A stretch of 64,000 bases of DNA, taken from assembly GCF_021134715.1 (NCBI RefSeq), contig NC_060024.1, forward strand, positions 12,946,974 through 13,010,973, written 5' to 3'. Below the pieces are notes generated by a model, which had not been told where the DNA came from, searched no databases, and was given only the letters and a program-made list of their open reading frames with translations. The translations under genes and the position numbers were made by a program. This stretch comes from Daphnia pulex (Eukaryota; Arthropoda; Branchiopoda; Diplostraca; Daphniidae). Every line of letters starts with the position of its first letter. The stretch's first letter is position 1. Shown piece after piece: positions 48,906 to 58,284 of the stretch.

Positions 48906-50897
48906 TCAGTTAATTGTCCATTCCATTTGATTCCGATTGAGAGTTGGCTGACTCTTTGGAAGTTTGCCACCAGGATCCCATACCGATTGGTGTGTGTTGG
49001 AATCTTCTTCAATGTCCTTTAACACAAGAATATTTTTTAGAAGATGTGAAACGATTTTGTTTGGTACCTGGGTTAACGAATAAGAGAACAGCAACTGGTT
49101 GATGAGATGTTCTTCTATACTTGGTAACCTTGAGATGCGTTTAGGAGCTGGTTTTACTGGCTCCAAGCGCTTCCGTTTCATTGAGTTTTGTTGATTGGCC
49201 AATTCCGGAAGAATTGCTGCTTGACTGCACGGCGATCTGAACTTCGGAATGATTTCTTGGTTGCTTTCTACGTTTGTTGAATTGACAAATGCAGCGGCTT
49301 CTTGAGGATTTTCTTTCGAAGCTTCCTGGATTTCTGGCGACGATGATAAATTTCCAGAAGAAGAGAAGTTGGTTTGTTTAAGTTGACTCGGAAAAGAGTT
49401 AAGTGTTTCCAGCGATGCAGCTGGCCTTCCCGAGGGGAAAAAAAGAAAGGTAGGAATATCCTTTTCTTTGGAGCCGGCTGGCGGAATCCTAATAATTGAA
49501 TCTTTAGTTTTTAGACAATTGAATGTGTCAGGAACTTCTGCTTGATAAGTAGGAGTTTCTTGATGACTAAGAGAGTGAGGAGCTTCTGCCGGATTGGCTG
49601 GAGCTTTTTGAAGATTGAGAGTACCAGGAGCTTCTGCCGGAGTAGCTGGAGCTTCTAGAATAATGAGAGGACGAGGAGCTTCTGCCGGAGTAGCTGGAGC
49701 TTCTTGAATAATGAGTGTGCAAGCAGTTTTTTCGTTGCTAGAGGAGCTCAAGAGATTTTTGGACTCCACTGCATCTACACCATCTAAGTTTGCAAATTTG
49801 AGGTTAGTTGCTTTCAGCTCGTCTTCAAACCTTTTTTCGTCTTTGTTTCCACTGGATTTGACCGGAATATCTGAGATTGATAGCCCTTTTTTTGGTCGTT
49901 GTTGGAGACTGGCTGTTCCAGGCTCCTTTTCCATCGGGACTTCTTTTGACTGGGCTGATTTGACGTTTTGGTCGCTGTAGCAACTTTTCGCGTTCGATGA
50001 TGGGATTTTTTCTGCTCCTTCCAGATTTGCTGAGTTTTCTAACTTTGAAACAAAGGAATTATTTTCTTTTATTTCGTTCCTTTCAAACCTTTTTTTGTCG
50101 GGATATCCGTCTGGCCCATCCGGAGAATCCGAGAGTGAGTCTCCTTTTTTCGGTGGGTGAGGGAGACTGGCCGTTCCAGTCTCTTTTTCTTCCGTCTGGA
50201 TATTTTCTTTTGACTGGTATGAAGGGGTGTTTTGAAAACTACAGCTTGTTGTCGTAAGCGACGACACTTCTAGTGGAGTTGGGTTTGGCACTAATACTGC
50301 TGCAAATTGAGATGTTGAGAGGGTTTTGAGAATTGACTCTATTACTGGATTTGTTTGAGAAGCTGGCTCCTGAGAAGCTGTTGGTGATAAGTTGACATCT
50401 CCTGGAGCGACGGGCACTGAAAAGGCTGTTGAGATGGCTGCGATCACCTGACTGATTATGTCCCGATTGAGTTGTGCTTGGGTTGCTGCCTGGTTTGCTG
50501 CCTGGGTTGCTGCCTGATGTTGGAGAATTTGGAGCATTCTTTCTCTGTCCTTCTCCCATTCTTCGTCATCTGCTTCCTTTTCGAGTTTGTCTAACCATTC
50601 TCTTCGTTTTTTCTTTAAGATGTGAATTTTGGCGACAATAACATCGTCCATTGTTTGGTACATGGTGTCGATGTCTGCATTGATCTCTTCTTGGTCTTCG
50701 CCTTCTTTGTACATTTCAGCCTGGACCCTTTTTGAGAATATCTCATAAGTTTTGTAGAATCCATCTAGCTTTTTTTCTAATTTTTCGACTTCGATAAACG
50801 CTTCCAACGTCATTTCTGTTGATTTGTACGTTTCGACGAGGTTAATGATACGGGTGATATGCTTTTTAATTAAAGTTCTTGCGTAATTTGGAGCCAT
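48906..50897 (-). CDS. Gag-like protein of the non-autonomous LTR element (663 aa)
   Basis: The only long ORF of the retroelement. Residues 1-130 form a charged helical, coiled-coil-like region (IKKHITRIINLVETYKS, then LEAFIEVEKLEKKLDGFY), reminiscent of the N-terminus of BEL/Pao gag proteins. A Gln/Ala run follows (about 128-143). The middle is disordered and repetitive: an ~80-residue unit occurs twice (about 228-312 and 316-390; shared GTASL, PKKG, KRFE), and a 16-residue unit with APATPAEAP occurs four times (about 397-460). No CCHC zinc knuckle, protease or polymerase motif is seen. The frame is intact, which suggests that the protein is or was recently made. The gag assignment is by position and N-terminal resemblance only. 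Confidence 0.7.
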   Translation of the reverse strand: MAPNYARTLIKKHITRIINLVETYKSTEMTLEAFIEVEKLEKKLDGFYKTYEIFSKRVQAEMYKEGEDQEEINADIDTMYQTMDDVIVAKIHILKKKRREWLDKLEKEADDEEWEKDRERMLQILQHQAATQAANQAATQAQLNRDIISQVIAAISTAFSVPVAPGDVNLSPTASQEPASQTNPVIESILKTLSTSQFAAVLVPNPTPLEVSSLTTTSCSFQNTPSYQSKENIQTEEKETGTASLPHPPKKGDSLSDSPDGPDGYPDKKRFERNEIKENNSFVSKLENSANLEGAEKIPSSNAKSCYSDQNVKSAQSKEVPMEKEPGTASLQQRPKKGLSISDIPVKSSGNKDEKRFEDELKATNLKFANLDGVDAVESKNLLSSSSNEKTACTLIIQEAPATPAEAPRPLIILEAPATPAEAPGTLNLQKAPANPAEAPHSLSHQETPTYQAEVPDTFNCLKTKDSIIRIPPAGSKEKDIPTFLFFPSGRPAASLETLNSFPSQLKQTNFSSSGNLSSSPEIQEASKENPQEAAAFVNSTNVESNQEIIPKFRSPCSQAAILPELANQQNSMKRKRLEPVKPAPKRISRLPSIEEHLINQLLFSYSLTQVPNKIVSHLLKNILVLKDIEEDSNTHQSVWDPGGKLPKSQPTLNRNQMEWTIN

Positions 50898-51384
50898 TGT
50901 GAGTTGGAGGTGGCTCCTAAGGAGCTGCTGAGAGTACGAAAAGAAGATAATTAGTTTAAATTAATGTTTTGATTAAGTTGATTAGCCTTTTTGTTTGTTG
51001 TTCTGCTCGGTCTTCGGAGATTCGTGGTGCCGAATTAAATTCTGCTGTCTTTTCCACTTTCTTTGAATTCCTTTATGTGAAGATATCTGCAAAAACTGAA
51101 TGATTTTGGAGCTAGGGTAATTTTCTAGCTCCTTACAATCCCACAAACGGCATAATAACAATTTTTAGGAAAGAGAATTTAAAGAGTTTTTGCCGCAAGA
51201 CGGCGGTTTCTAATTCCCAATTTTGTGCTCAGAGGGCGCTTTGTGCCTTCTCAGAAAAAGAGAAAGATTTCCCTTTAAGCAAACAAAAAATGCAAGAGCG
51301 TAAGAGCGCGAGATTTGTTTCGAAATGGCGGAAGGCCTTTGTAAATAGAGAGAGAGAAAAAAAATTCAAGTTTTAATCACCCTA

Positions 51385-51990
51385 AGGCGCACACGAGGCG
51401 AACGCGTTGAAAGGGTAGAGAATTTTCCCGCGTTTTTTCCAGTTTAAAGGGGAAACCGGCCTAGCCCCCCAAAAAAGAGAATATTTTTCTGTCGTATTTA
51501 GAGAGATCGTTGTGCCTTCTGAGACAGAGAGAGATTTACCCAAATGATTGAATAACAAACAATGCAAATTAATTCAAAAAATGAGAGAGATTTGTTTTCG
51601 GGAAATGGTCTAAGGCCATAGCAAAGAGAGCGATAATTTATTTAAGTCTTTTCACCCTGGGGCTCACACGAGGCGAACTCATTGAAGGGTTAGAGAAGTT
51701 CCCGCGTTTTCCCAATCTAAGAGGTAGGGAAGCAAGCCCCCCCAAAAAAAAATTCTTGAAAGGAAAGAGATTCCCGCGTTATCCCATTTTTAAAGAACGG
51801 GCAGTGAACCCAATCAGCTGAGATTCGTTTTTACAATGCCGGGAGGCGTATCAAGAGATAGAGAGGGAATTTAACCTAAGGCTCACACGAGGTGAACACG
51901 TTAAAGAGGTAGGGAAGTTCCCAAGTTTGCCCAATCTTAGATATTGGAAAGCAATATCCCCCCAAAAAAAAAAATTTGTTGAAAGGGAAG
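51385..51990 (-). repeat. Three diverged repeats in the retroelement leader
   Basis: A module containing CACACGAGG(C/T)GAAC, then a purine-rich stretch ending in a run of C followed by a run of A, occurs three times, starting near 51390, 51664 and 51882. It lies in the untranslated leader between the primer-binding site and the ORF, where packaging or translation signals usually sit. Confidence 0.5.
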
Positions 51991-52345
51991 AGAGAATAAT
52001 CAACTTAGGCGATGATAATTTACGTGACAAAAAAAGAAATCCCCCTTCAAAAATGATTTAGGAATCCTATTTTAATTTTAAGAAACTTTGAGGAAATATT
52101 TTAGCTTTAATTCAAGAGAGAGAAGAAAAATAATTTACTGTTTAGAGGGATCTATTTGCTTACTAGACCCCTGAGAACAAGTTAAACTCAGAGAGAGAGA
52201 AAAAGATTCTAATAAATGACTGACCTGCCATAATTAAACACAATTTTCTTTGATAAATGGCGGCAATGATTAAGCAAAAGGAGATAACGAGAGAAAGATT
52301 TGAGTGTGATAGAGCGAAACTAACTTAACACTGGTTGGAGAAAAC

Positions 52346-52362
52346 TCCGGTTCGAAGGACCA
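52346..52362 (-). other. Primer-binding-site-like sequence of the LTR element
   Basis: TGGTCCTTCGAACCGGA starts directly at the inner edge of the 5' LTR on the minus strand. The leading TGG is what a primer tRNA CCA end would pair with. The TTCGAA string resembles a T-loop but is too close to the end for a normal tRNA 3' terminus, so the primer is not assigned. Confidence 0.55.
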
Positions 52363-52649
52363 TGTTGGAAATGGAACTCTTGTTGGCGGTGTCGACCGTT
52401 CAACTTCCAAGATTGAGATAAGAGATGACACCTTTGTTGTTGCTAGTTCGTCCTTATATTTCACACTGCCGTATAATACAGCATTTTGGTATTTCAATAG
52501 TTGGTTTAGGGTTGAGTAGGGTAGGGAACAATAGATTGAATGGGAAGAGAGGGTAAAATCGGGGCCCTCTGTTGAGGTCCCTACAAATTACACAGAATTA
52601 ACAGTAGCAATAATGTCGATCACTGTTGGGATGCAATAAATTCCCAACA
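52363..52649 (-). repeat. LTR (5' LTR in element orientation)
   Basis: 287 bp and apparently identical to 48476-48762. It should contain the promoter of the element. The right target duplication ATTAC follows at 52650-52654. Confidence 0.92.
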
Positions 52650-52654
52650 ATTAC
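52650..52654. repeat. Target-site duplication ATTAC, right copy
   Basis: Direct repeat of 48471-48475 at the outer edge of the right LTR. Confidence 0.85.
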
Positions 52655-52875
52655 ATTGTGTGCACAAACAACAAGACAGCTTGAATGTTGATCCAAGCTG
52701 TATAAGATTATTTACCATCAAATTTTAAAGATAACAAACGTATCTACAAGCGGATTCAGAACCCCGGATTTTGGGTACAATTGTAATTTTATGATATGAA
52801 TGAAACAAAATACAATACTGCTGTTTGAAGCTAACGATGTTATTCTATTATAGAATCTCTTAGTACTTTTTTGTC

Positions 52876-52975
52876 TGCCTCCTGAGAGGATTGAACTCTC
52901 GACCTTTGGTTATCTTGATTTATCTTGATTTAATTTTAATACGAGACCAACGCTCTACCACTGAGCTAAGAAGGC
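52876..52975 (-). tRNA. tRNA-Thr (anticodon CGU) with a 28-nt intron
   Basis: A complete cloverleaf on the minus strand. The acceptor stem GCCTTCT/AGGAGGC pairs with one G-U, the D stem is GCTC/GAGC, the anticodon stem TTGGT/ACCAA and the T stem GAGAG/CTCTC with loop TTCAATC; the discriminator base is A. The anticodon loop CTCGTA-A gives anticodon CGU, which reads ACG (Thr). Apart from the intron it closely resembles insect tRNA-Thr(CGU). The intron (52912-52939) sits in the canonical place, between positions 37 and 38. It is AT-rich and contains a 10-nt direct repeat, AAATCAAGAT, twice. Internal A and B boxes are intact, so it should be transcribed. Confidence 0.92.
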
Positions 52976-53112
52976 GTCGATGTGACGTAAGTAAGTGTTA
53001 ATAAAAATCAGAAACTAATATACGAATTGAAAATTAAACAATAGATTACTGTTCATTTATAAAATTATAGAAAGCTGTATTTTTTTTCCTGCATAAAACC
53101 AACAGATATCAA

Positions 53113-53944
53113 TTAAACGAAGGTGACGGGGGCCGACGGAGTAGCTACCCAAAAGATACCACCATTTTGAGCATAGGTTGTCCTGTGTAAAAATCAATAA
53201 GGACAAAGGTTATTTTTACTCCGATAAGCTAAACGAAATATCAAGTGAGAATCCATTAATATACTTGAATAAAACAGTTCCGACGAATTGCGCAGGCGCG
53301 GTCCAGTCCACAGTTACGGAAGTCTTGTTGTTGCCATTGCTATGAGTGGCAGCGTTCTGTCGACAATATATGAGCATTAAAGAAAAATTTCTAATGACCC
53401 TTTTTAAATACTTCTGTACCTTTGGAGACCCTCCTGGGCAGTCAATAATTTGTCCATTGCTGATTGACGAAAAGGATCCAATGGGTCCTTCTGTATGATT
53501 GGCGTTGTTAAAGCCCATGATAAGAAAACCTTTAAAAGATAAATAATTTCAATGTGCGCGTGTTAAAAAGTAAAATGTCTCTCGCATTTCAGATAAAACT
53601 TTCACCTTTGAATGCGATGCCTGGACTGACCGAAGCCAACGTCAATGTAATTGTGGAATCATTACCAGCTGAAGTCTATTCATTAGAAAGCAAAATCAAA
53701 ACATTTAATCAAGAATTTTAAAATGAAATTCAAAGTGAAAAATACCAACCACTGAGGGTTTCGTCACGAAGGGGGAAGCACTGGTCTGAGCATCGACGTG
53801 ATGGTCGGGCACCATATCAGCACAGGCCTGCACAGGTGAGCCACTCGAAGATCCGTGGACGGCGATTTTGTTTCCGTTCAGATTCAAGAAAAGAACCAAA
53901 GTCGTCAGACAGATGCGCTTGAAAATCTTCTGGGAATCCGACAT
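53113..53944 (-). CDS. Reeler-domain secreted protein C, 5 exons
   Basis: Secreted single-domain Reeler protein, closest in sequence to gene B (immune role inferred). Minus-strand exons: 53750-53944, 53606-53675, 53420-53529, 53265-53356 and 53113-53182; 178 aa. An N-terminal hydrophobic stretch (ICLTTLVLFLNLNGN) acts as a signal peptide, followed by QACADMVPDHHVDAQTSASPF, FKGFLIMGFNNANH, EGPIGSFSSISNGQIIDCPGG, VTVDWTAPAQFVGTVLFK and a short final strand ending APVTFV. ATG 53944 was chosen over in-frame ATG 54034 because the TATA box at 54044-54051 puts transcription start close to or past 54034. Exon 1 donor use (GTG|GTTGGT) is supported by alignment with gene B. Confidence 0.88.
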
Positions 53945-54043
53945 TTCGGTGAGTGTATAGATTCGATTGAGCACCGACTTGTCGAAGCGACAACAGCAGA
54001 GGATGGAGGAGAACTCGTTGTTTTGCCAAGCCAACGCTCGGGG

Positions 54044-54051
54044 TTTTTATA
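54044..54051 (-). promoter_or_regulatory. TATA box of Reeler gene C
   Basis: TATAAAAA on the minus strand, 100 bp upstream of the gene C start codon, followed by a short 5' UTR. Confidence 0.6.
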
Positions 54052-54739
54052 GTTCAACGCGGAAGAATTATTCCAGCGCGCGACCCACTTTCCAGCAGCC
54101 AATCCATATTCATGCACAGTGAGAAAGCGAAATCGGTCTCGCCTAGTCATCCACTCCCAGCACCGACAAGCAATTGGCCCGAGGTGATGGCGCAATCCAA
54201 GTGAAATTGAAATTCTAAACAACGCTTTCACGCTTCCGCATTGTCATTTTTCATGGAAGTCGAATTTGATGAGTGTTCTTGAAACTGCATTATGAGATGC
54301 CGGTATACATGTGTTATTGGGGGGCTATTAAATTTATTGTTGTTGTTAATGGCAATATAGCTTAAGGGCGAAATGAGTTGCCTCCGCGCGATACAATCAA
54401 TCTGCAACTGATAGGTGCTATGTAGATGGCCATGGTTTTGTAATGGATGGATATAATACAATTCGGAGACCTTGGTGGTGGTCCTGAGTCATTGAGTGCG
54501 ACAGCATTTACATACCGGAAGTAATTTACTTCTTCCGGTGTCTTGTTCAACCTCGCAGTCTAAGGATTTATTATGCAAAAAAAAACAATTTCTATTTTTA
54601 GGATTCGTTATATTTGGTTGGCCATGACTTAAATTTGAATTCAAAATATTTCTTGATAAAAGAAAAACATAACTAAAATTAAATTAAATTGTTTGATGGA
54701 GAAGGAATAAACATCACGATCAGCTAAATAGATTAAATA

Positions 54740-54830
54740 ACAAAACTCCGCCAAAGGATCCAGCTGGCGGTTCAATCCACAGTCGATTGGCGTCTTGCTA
54801 TATCTCATGTGGGTTGCGGTGTTGATAATG
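54740..54830 (-). pseudogene. Reeler pseudo-exon
   Basis: On the minus strand a fragment reads NTATHMRYSKTPI, matching the gene B and C exon that begins NAATH...KT.VT. A 1-bp frame change follows, and in the new frame VD-stop-TA matches VDWTAPA with Trp changed to a stop. No other Reeler exons are seen beside it, so it is a relic of a lost fifth member between genes C and D. Confidence 0.65.
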
Positions 54831-55748
54831 GTTAGCTTTCTCCGTGTTAGATAATAATTGAGTGCGTATAGACAGCATTGCGACATCTATACGTGCATTT
54901 ACCAACACGTTGAAACACTCAGATTTATCAAAATCTGAGTTGAACTGATCGTTTTTTCAACTCGAAAGATATATAAAGTCGAAATGAATCCGATTTTGTG
55001 TTGAAGTCATTCGGACCGTGCCAAGATTTTTGATTTGATTTGATTCGTTCAGTACTCTCGCCCAGTAAGCCTGAACTAGTGTCTACTGTCTAGTATATAG
55101 TTTTATCAATTATAACCCGATTAATTAGGCTATCACCAGTTATTTTTAAGTCTCACTGTGGCCTAATGTTCATTTTAAAGACTATTTATCTTACCGACAG
55201 CTGTTGTTGTAAACCAGAGGCGCCCAGACACTCACTTTCCCGCAGGTCTTGTTTATTTTTGATCACGTTATTGCCGTCTTTGATTAGGTGGTACACGTCT
55301 TCAAGGTCTCGATTAGACTTGACGTACAAAGCCAATCGTTATCGACCCCAAGTGGAAAACACCGGTCCTGTTTGAACTAGTAATCAAATGGAAGACACTG
55401 CTAGTCGCCTGTCAAGACAGACACATCAGACATGTTGGCCTGTATCAACAAGCTTGGCGCCGGTGCTCATTTCCACATCAGACTTGACAAGTCCCGGCCC
55501 GGTTGGTTATTTTATCTTCAGTCTATCCGACCCGGTGCTGCCGCGGTATACAAATACATGGGCCATATAGAGACGAAAACAAGAGAGCAATTGCGAAACT
55601 ATTTGGGTAAAAATATACCCCATAAACTTCTTAGGTAATATTAGAGGGGAATAAGAACGTGTACATGTATTGAAGACGTCTACATTCAGGAAAATCAACG
55701 TGTGTATAAGGGGATTGAAGCACAGGAGAAATGCCAATGCTATTAACT
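54831..55748. other. Intergenic region between Reeler pseudo-exon and gene D
   Basis: No supported gene. Short frames on both strands (for example 55388-55570 plus) have no family features. Part of it is presumably the 3' UTR of Reeler gene D. Confidence 0.4.
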
Positions 55749-57057
55749 TTAGACTAGGAAAGGCGTCGATGCCAAGGCGATGGCAAAAAGGGTCATCATC
55801 CAACTTCCACTCAAGTGTCCGGCCGAGGCTGGCGTCGTAGGCACCGTCTAGAAATTCAATCGGGAAAAACGTGATGTGTTATTCGATTTCATTTCAAGTG
55901 AATGAACTGATTGTTCAAACAAATTTTGCGGGGAACACCAATCTTTTTATTTATTTTTATTGGTGATGTACTTACGACGGTGGTCGGAGTCGGTGTAGTA
56001 GTCGTGGCCGGTGTAGTAGTGGTGGTCGGTGTAGTAGTAGTGGTCGGTGTAGTAGTCGTGATCGGTGTAGTAGTAGTGGTCGGTGTAGTAGTCGTTGTTG
56101 TCTCTTGCTCTGTTGTTGTCTCTGACGCCTTTCTAACGTGAACGATGTCTGACGGCACTTTAGCCCATATCGTGGCAATATTCATACTGAAGGAACCCCT
56201 GTAATGTGTATAATGAGTGCCAGTGATGGTATAAACTATCGTTGGTAATTCCGTTGATTTTAAAGTTGCTGAGATGTTATATTTGTTACCTGAAAATGAC
56301 AGATCCCTCCCAATCCTCGGGAGGTGTCCACACTACCTCGACGGTTGGCTTATAATTAGGGTTGACGTGTGTGACGGCACTCTATAGACGCATAACCAAG
56401 TGCGCACGCATACAAGATTATAGACAGCTGAAATAGCAATTTAGAATTATTTCTAATGTTCGACCTTTGTCAAATCGAAGCAATCCAGGAATTGTCCTTT
56501 GGCAGGATTGACTTCCGTAAAATAACCGATCGGTCCGGCAGTCTTGTTGTCGGCATCGAACGCCATCAAGAGGAAACCTGTTATCAGAGAACCGCGTTGA
56601 TGAAGTTAAAAGGACACGATTCAAACTCCGCTTCATATTCAAATCAGCTAAATACCTGTAAAATGTCCAGGTATTTGAGGGCCGCGTTTAACTTCAGTGT
56701 CTAGAAAGCCTGGCTTGGCTGCCAGAGTAACAGTGAGGCTTTCGTCATTCGTTATCTCCATCTGCGTTATGATCAAATCAATTTATTTTGACGTCTAATT
56801 AACAGGTTGACAAAGCTTCGATTTAATTATTAATCTAATAGATATAAAAATTAGTTTGCCTGATCAAAAGTGATGCCGAAGGGACAAGTCTCCACTGGCT
56901 GGGCCGGGAAAACGGCGTGAATGGCTCCCATGTCTTGGCAAGAGGACAGCGGAGCGCCGTGCGAGTCTGCGTCCACTCCGCCCATGGCCCATGTCGCCAT
57001 GATAGCAACGACAGCAACGACGAAAACGGCTCGATTTTTCAATTGATTCCGTTCCAT
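55749..57057 (-). CDS. Reeler-domain protein D with mucin-like stalk and probable GPI anchor, 6 exons
   Basis: A Reeler protein that is probably tethered to the cell surface. Minus-strand exons: 56860-57057, 56656-56761, 56465-56577, 56290-56381, 55976-56198 and 55749-55847; 276 aa. Signal peptide (VFVVAVVAIMATWAMGG), then SSCQDMGAIH, ETCPFGITFDQ, GFLLMAFDADNKTAGPIGYF, FLDCFDL, VVWTPPEDWEGSVIFR and IATIWAKVPSD. After the domain, exon 5 encodes a Thr/Pro minisatellite (repeats of TTTTTP) suited to O-glycosylation. The last exon ends in a hydrophobic tail, WMMTLFAIALASTPFLV, directly at the stop, as in GPI-anchor signals. Intron 1 needs a GC donor (CAG|GCAAAC); a GT donor at this position is absent. 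Genes A-C lack the stalk. Confidence 0.85.
55979..56110. repeat. Coding Thr/Pro minisatellite in Reeler gene D
   Basis: About six units of an 18-bp repeat (plus strand GTAGTAGTGGTCGGT-like) encode TTTTTP on the minus strand. Nearly identical units imply frequent length change and probable length polymorphism of the stalk. Confidence 0.75.
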
Positions 57058-58284
57058 ATTTCAAAGAGTGTAATAATTGTGGCTGGACGAAGATCAGACA
57101 GTTCTCAAGCTGGGCCCCCGACTGATGGAGTCTTCTCACACAATGTTAAGTCATATAGTTGATTGTCATCTGCTGATTATTATCCGACATGTACGATCAG
57201 ATCGATATTTTCCCGTACCAATCGCTATAAAGCTTGTGCTTGTTATTTGCTTTTCCAAAAGCGTCGACTGGCAAATGGCGTTCGTCCCTTTTCATTTTCA
57301 ATTTATCACCCAGCAAGGAATAAAGATGATGGGAAAAGGGGGCGACTCCCGGCGACTCCCAAATGTACATAGAAAGAAAACAACAACAAGTGTCGTCTCT
57401 ATTATATCTCTATTATTATCGTTATGGGTAGACGGGGAATGAAGACCAAATCCAAATTCAAACAAAATGTTGTTAGCTTTTTAAATTTTATCTCACAATA
57501 CAGTACGTAAATCCAACTTGATCAGACGTCTGCACGAAATGAAAAGACGTCTCAACTTTTATCTTATGAAAATACATTAATAATAACACCTTGTGACGCA
57601 TTAGCGAGGCAAAATAAGAGACTGTTGCCGGGATGTCTGTGGCCCATTCAAATCGCTGCATCAATTATTATAAAGCGGCACATAGTCAAATATCTACATA
57701 AGGTCTAAGTAGTCTACATCACTTATCTCCATTTTAGTCAAGACTCAGACTGTTTATACTTATAGCCAGTGGTAGTCTTTTAAAATTGACTATTTAAGGA
57801 TGCAGTCTGGCTGTCCTAAGAGACTTGACTGATTGCTTGTTTACACCAACTGGTTTCAGATAAAAATGCCCCGTCTGTTTGGTTTCCACGTGCACAGCAT
57901 CAAACGAGCATCATGCAAGATAAACGGATTGGACGACTGATTTGGTCGCGTCCATATTTCTTCACCGCAAAATTCAATTCAAATTGGGCCAGTTATTTTT
58001 ATAAAACAAAGATCTTCACCAGGCCCAGTCTCTTTCCACTTGTTCAAAGGAGGTTATTAGGCCCTAGACATTTCATTGTTTGATCTCATGTGTATTTTAT
58101 TTCCAATTCCATCTATTGAACTACATTTATCTGTTAATGTGAATAAGTATATAAATATTAATTTAATATGTCATTTTGCTGATTAACTTTCAATTGAAAT
58201 GAAAAACCATATTATAGCGTCCTGCATTCCAACCGCAACGACATTTTTAGAAATTGGGTTACAGCCGAAAAAGAACGCGTGAAA
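57058..58284. other. Intergenic region, nothing assigned
   Basis: Upstream DNA of Reeler gene D and downstream DNA of the Thr/Val-rich gene. AT-rich, with no credible ORF, tRNA or repeat. No TATA box was found for gene D. Confidence 0.45.

Larger units (their letters stand above)
48476..52649 (-). mobile_element. Non-autonomous LTR retrotransposon (gag-like ORF only)
   Basis: A 4174-bp element bounded by two 287-bp direct LTRs (48476-48762 and 52363-52649) that start TGTTGG and end CCAACA and look identical base for base. It is flanked by ATTAC duplications. On the minus strand the 5' LTR is followed directly by a primer-binding-type string TGGTCCTTCGAACCGGA (52346-52362). A short purine tract (CTGGGGAGTG) precedes the 3' LTR. 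Inside there is one 663-aa ORF and a ~1.45-kb non-coding leader, with no protease, reverse transcriptase, RNase H or integrase. Identical LTRs mean recent insertion, so enzymes must come from a related autonomous element, possibly of the BEL/Pao group. Confidence 0.92.

Noticed and set aside
49711-50257. Plus-strand frames opposite the gag-like ORF
   Set aside because: Shadow frames of the 663-aa minus-strand ORF.
53944-54034. Upstream in-frame ATG (54034) for Reeler gene C
   Set aside because: It lies only about 10 bp below the TATA box, so it would precede the transcription start; ATG 53944 leads directly into a signal peptide.
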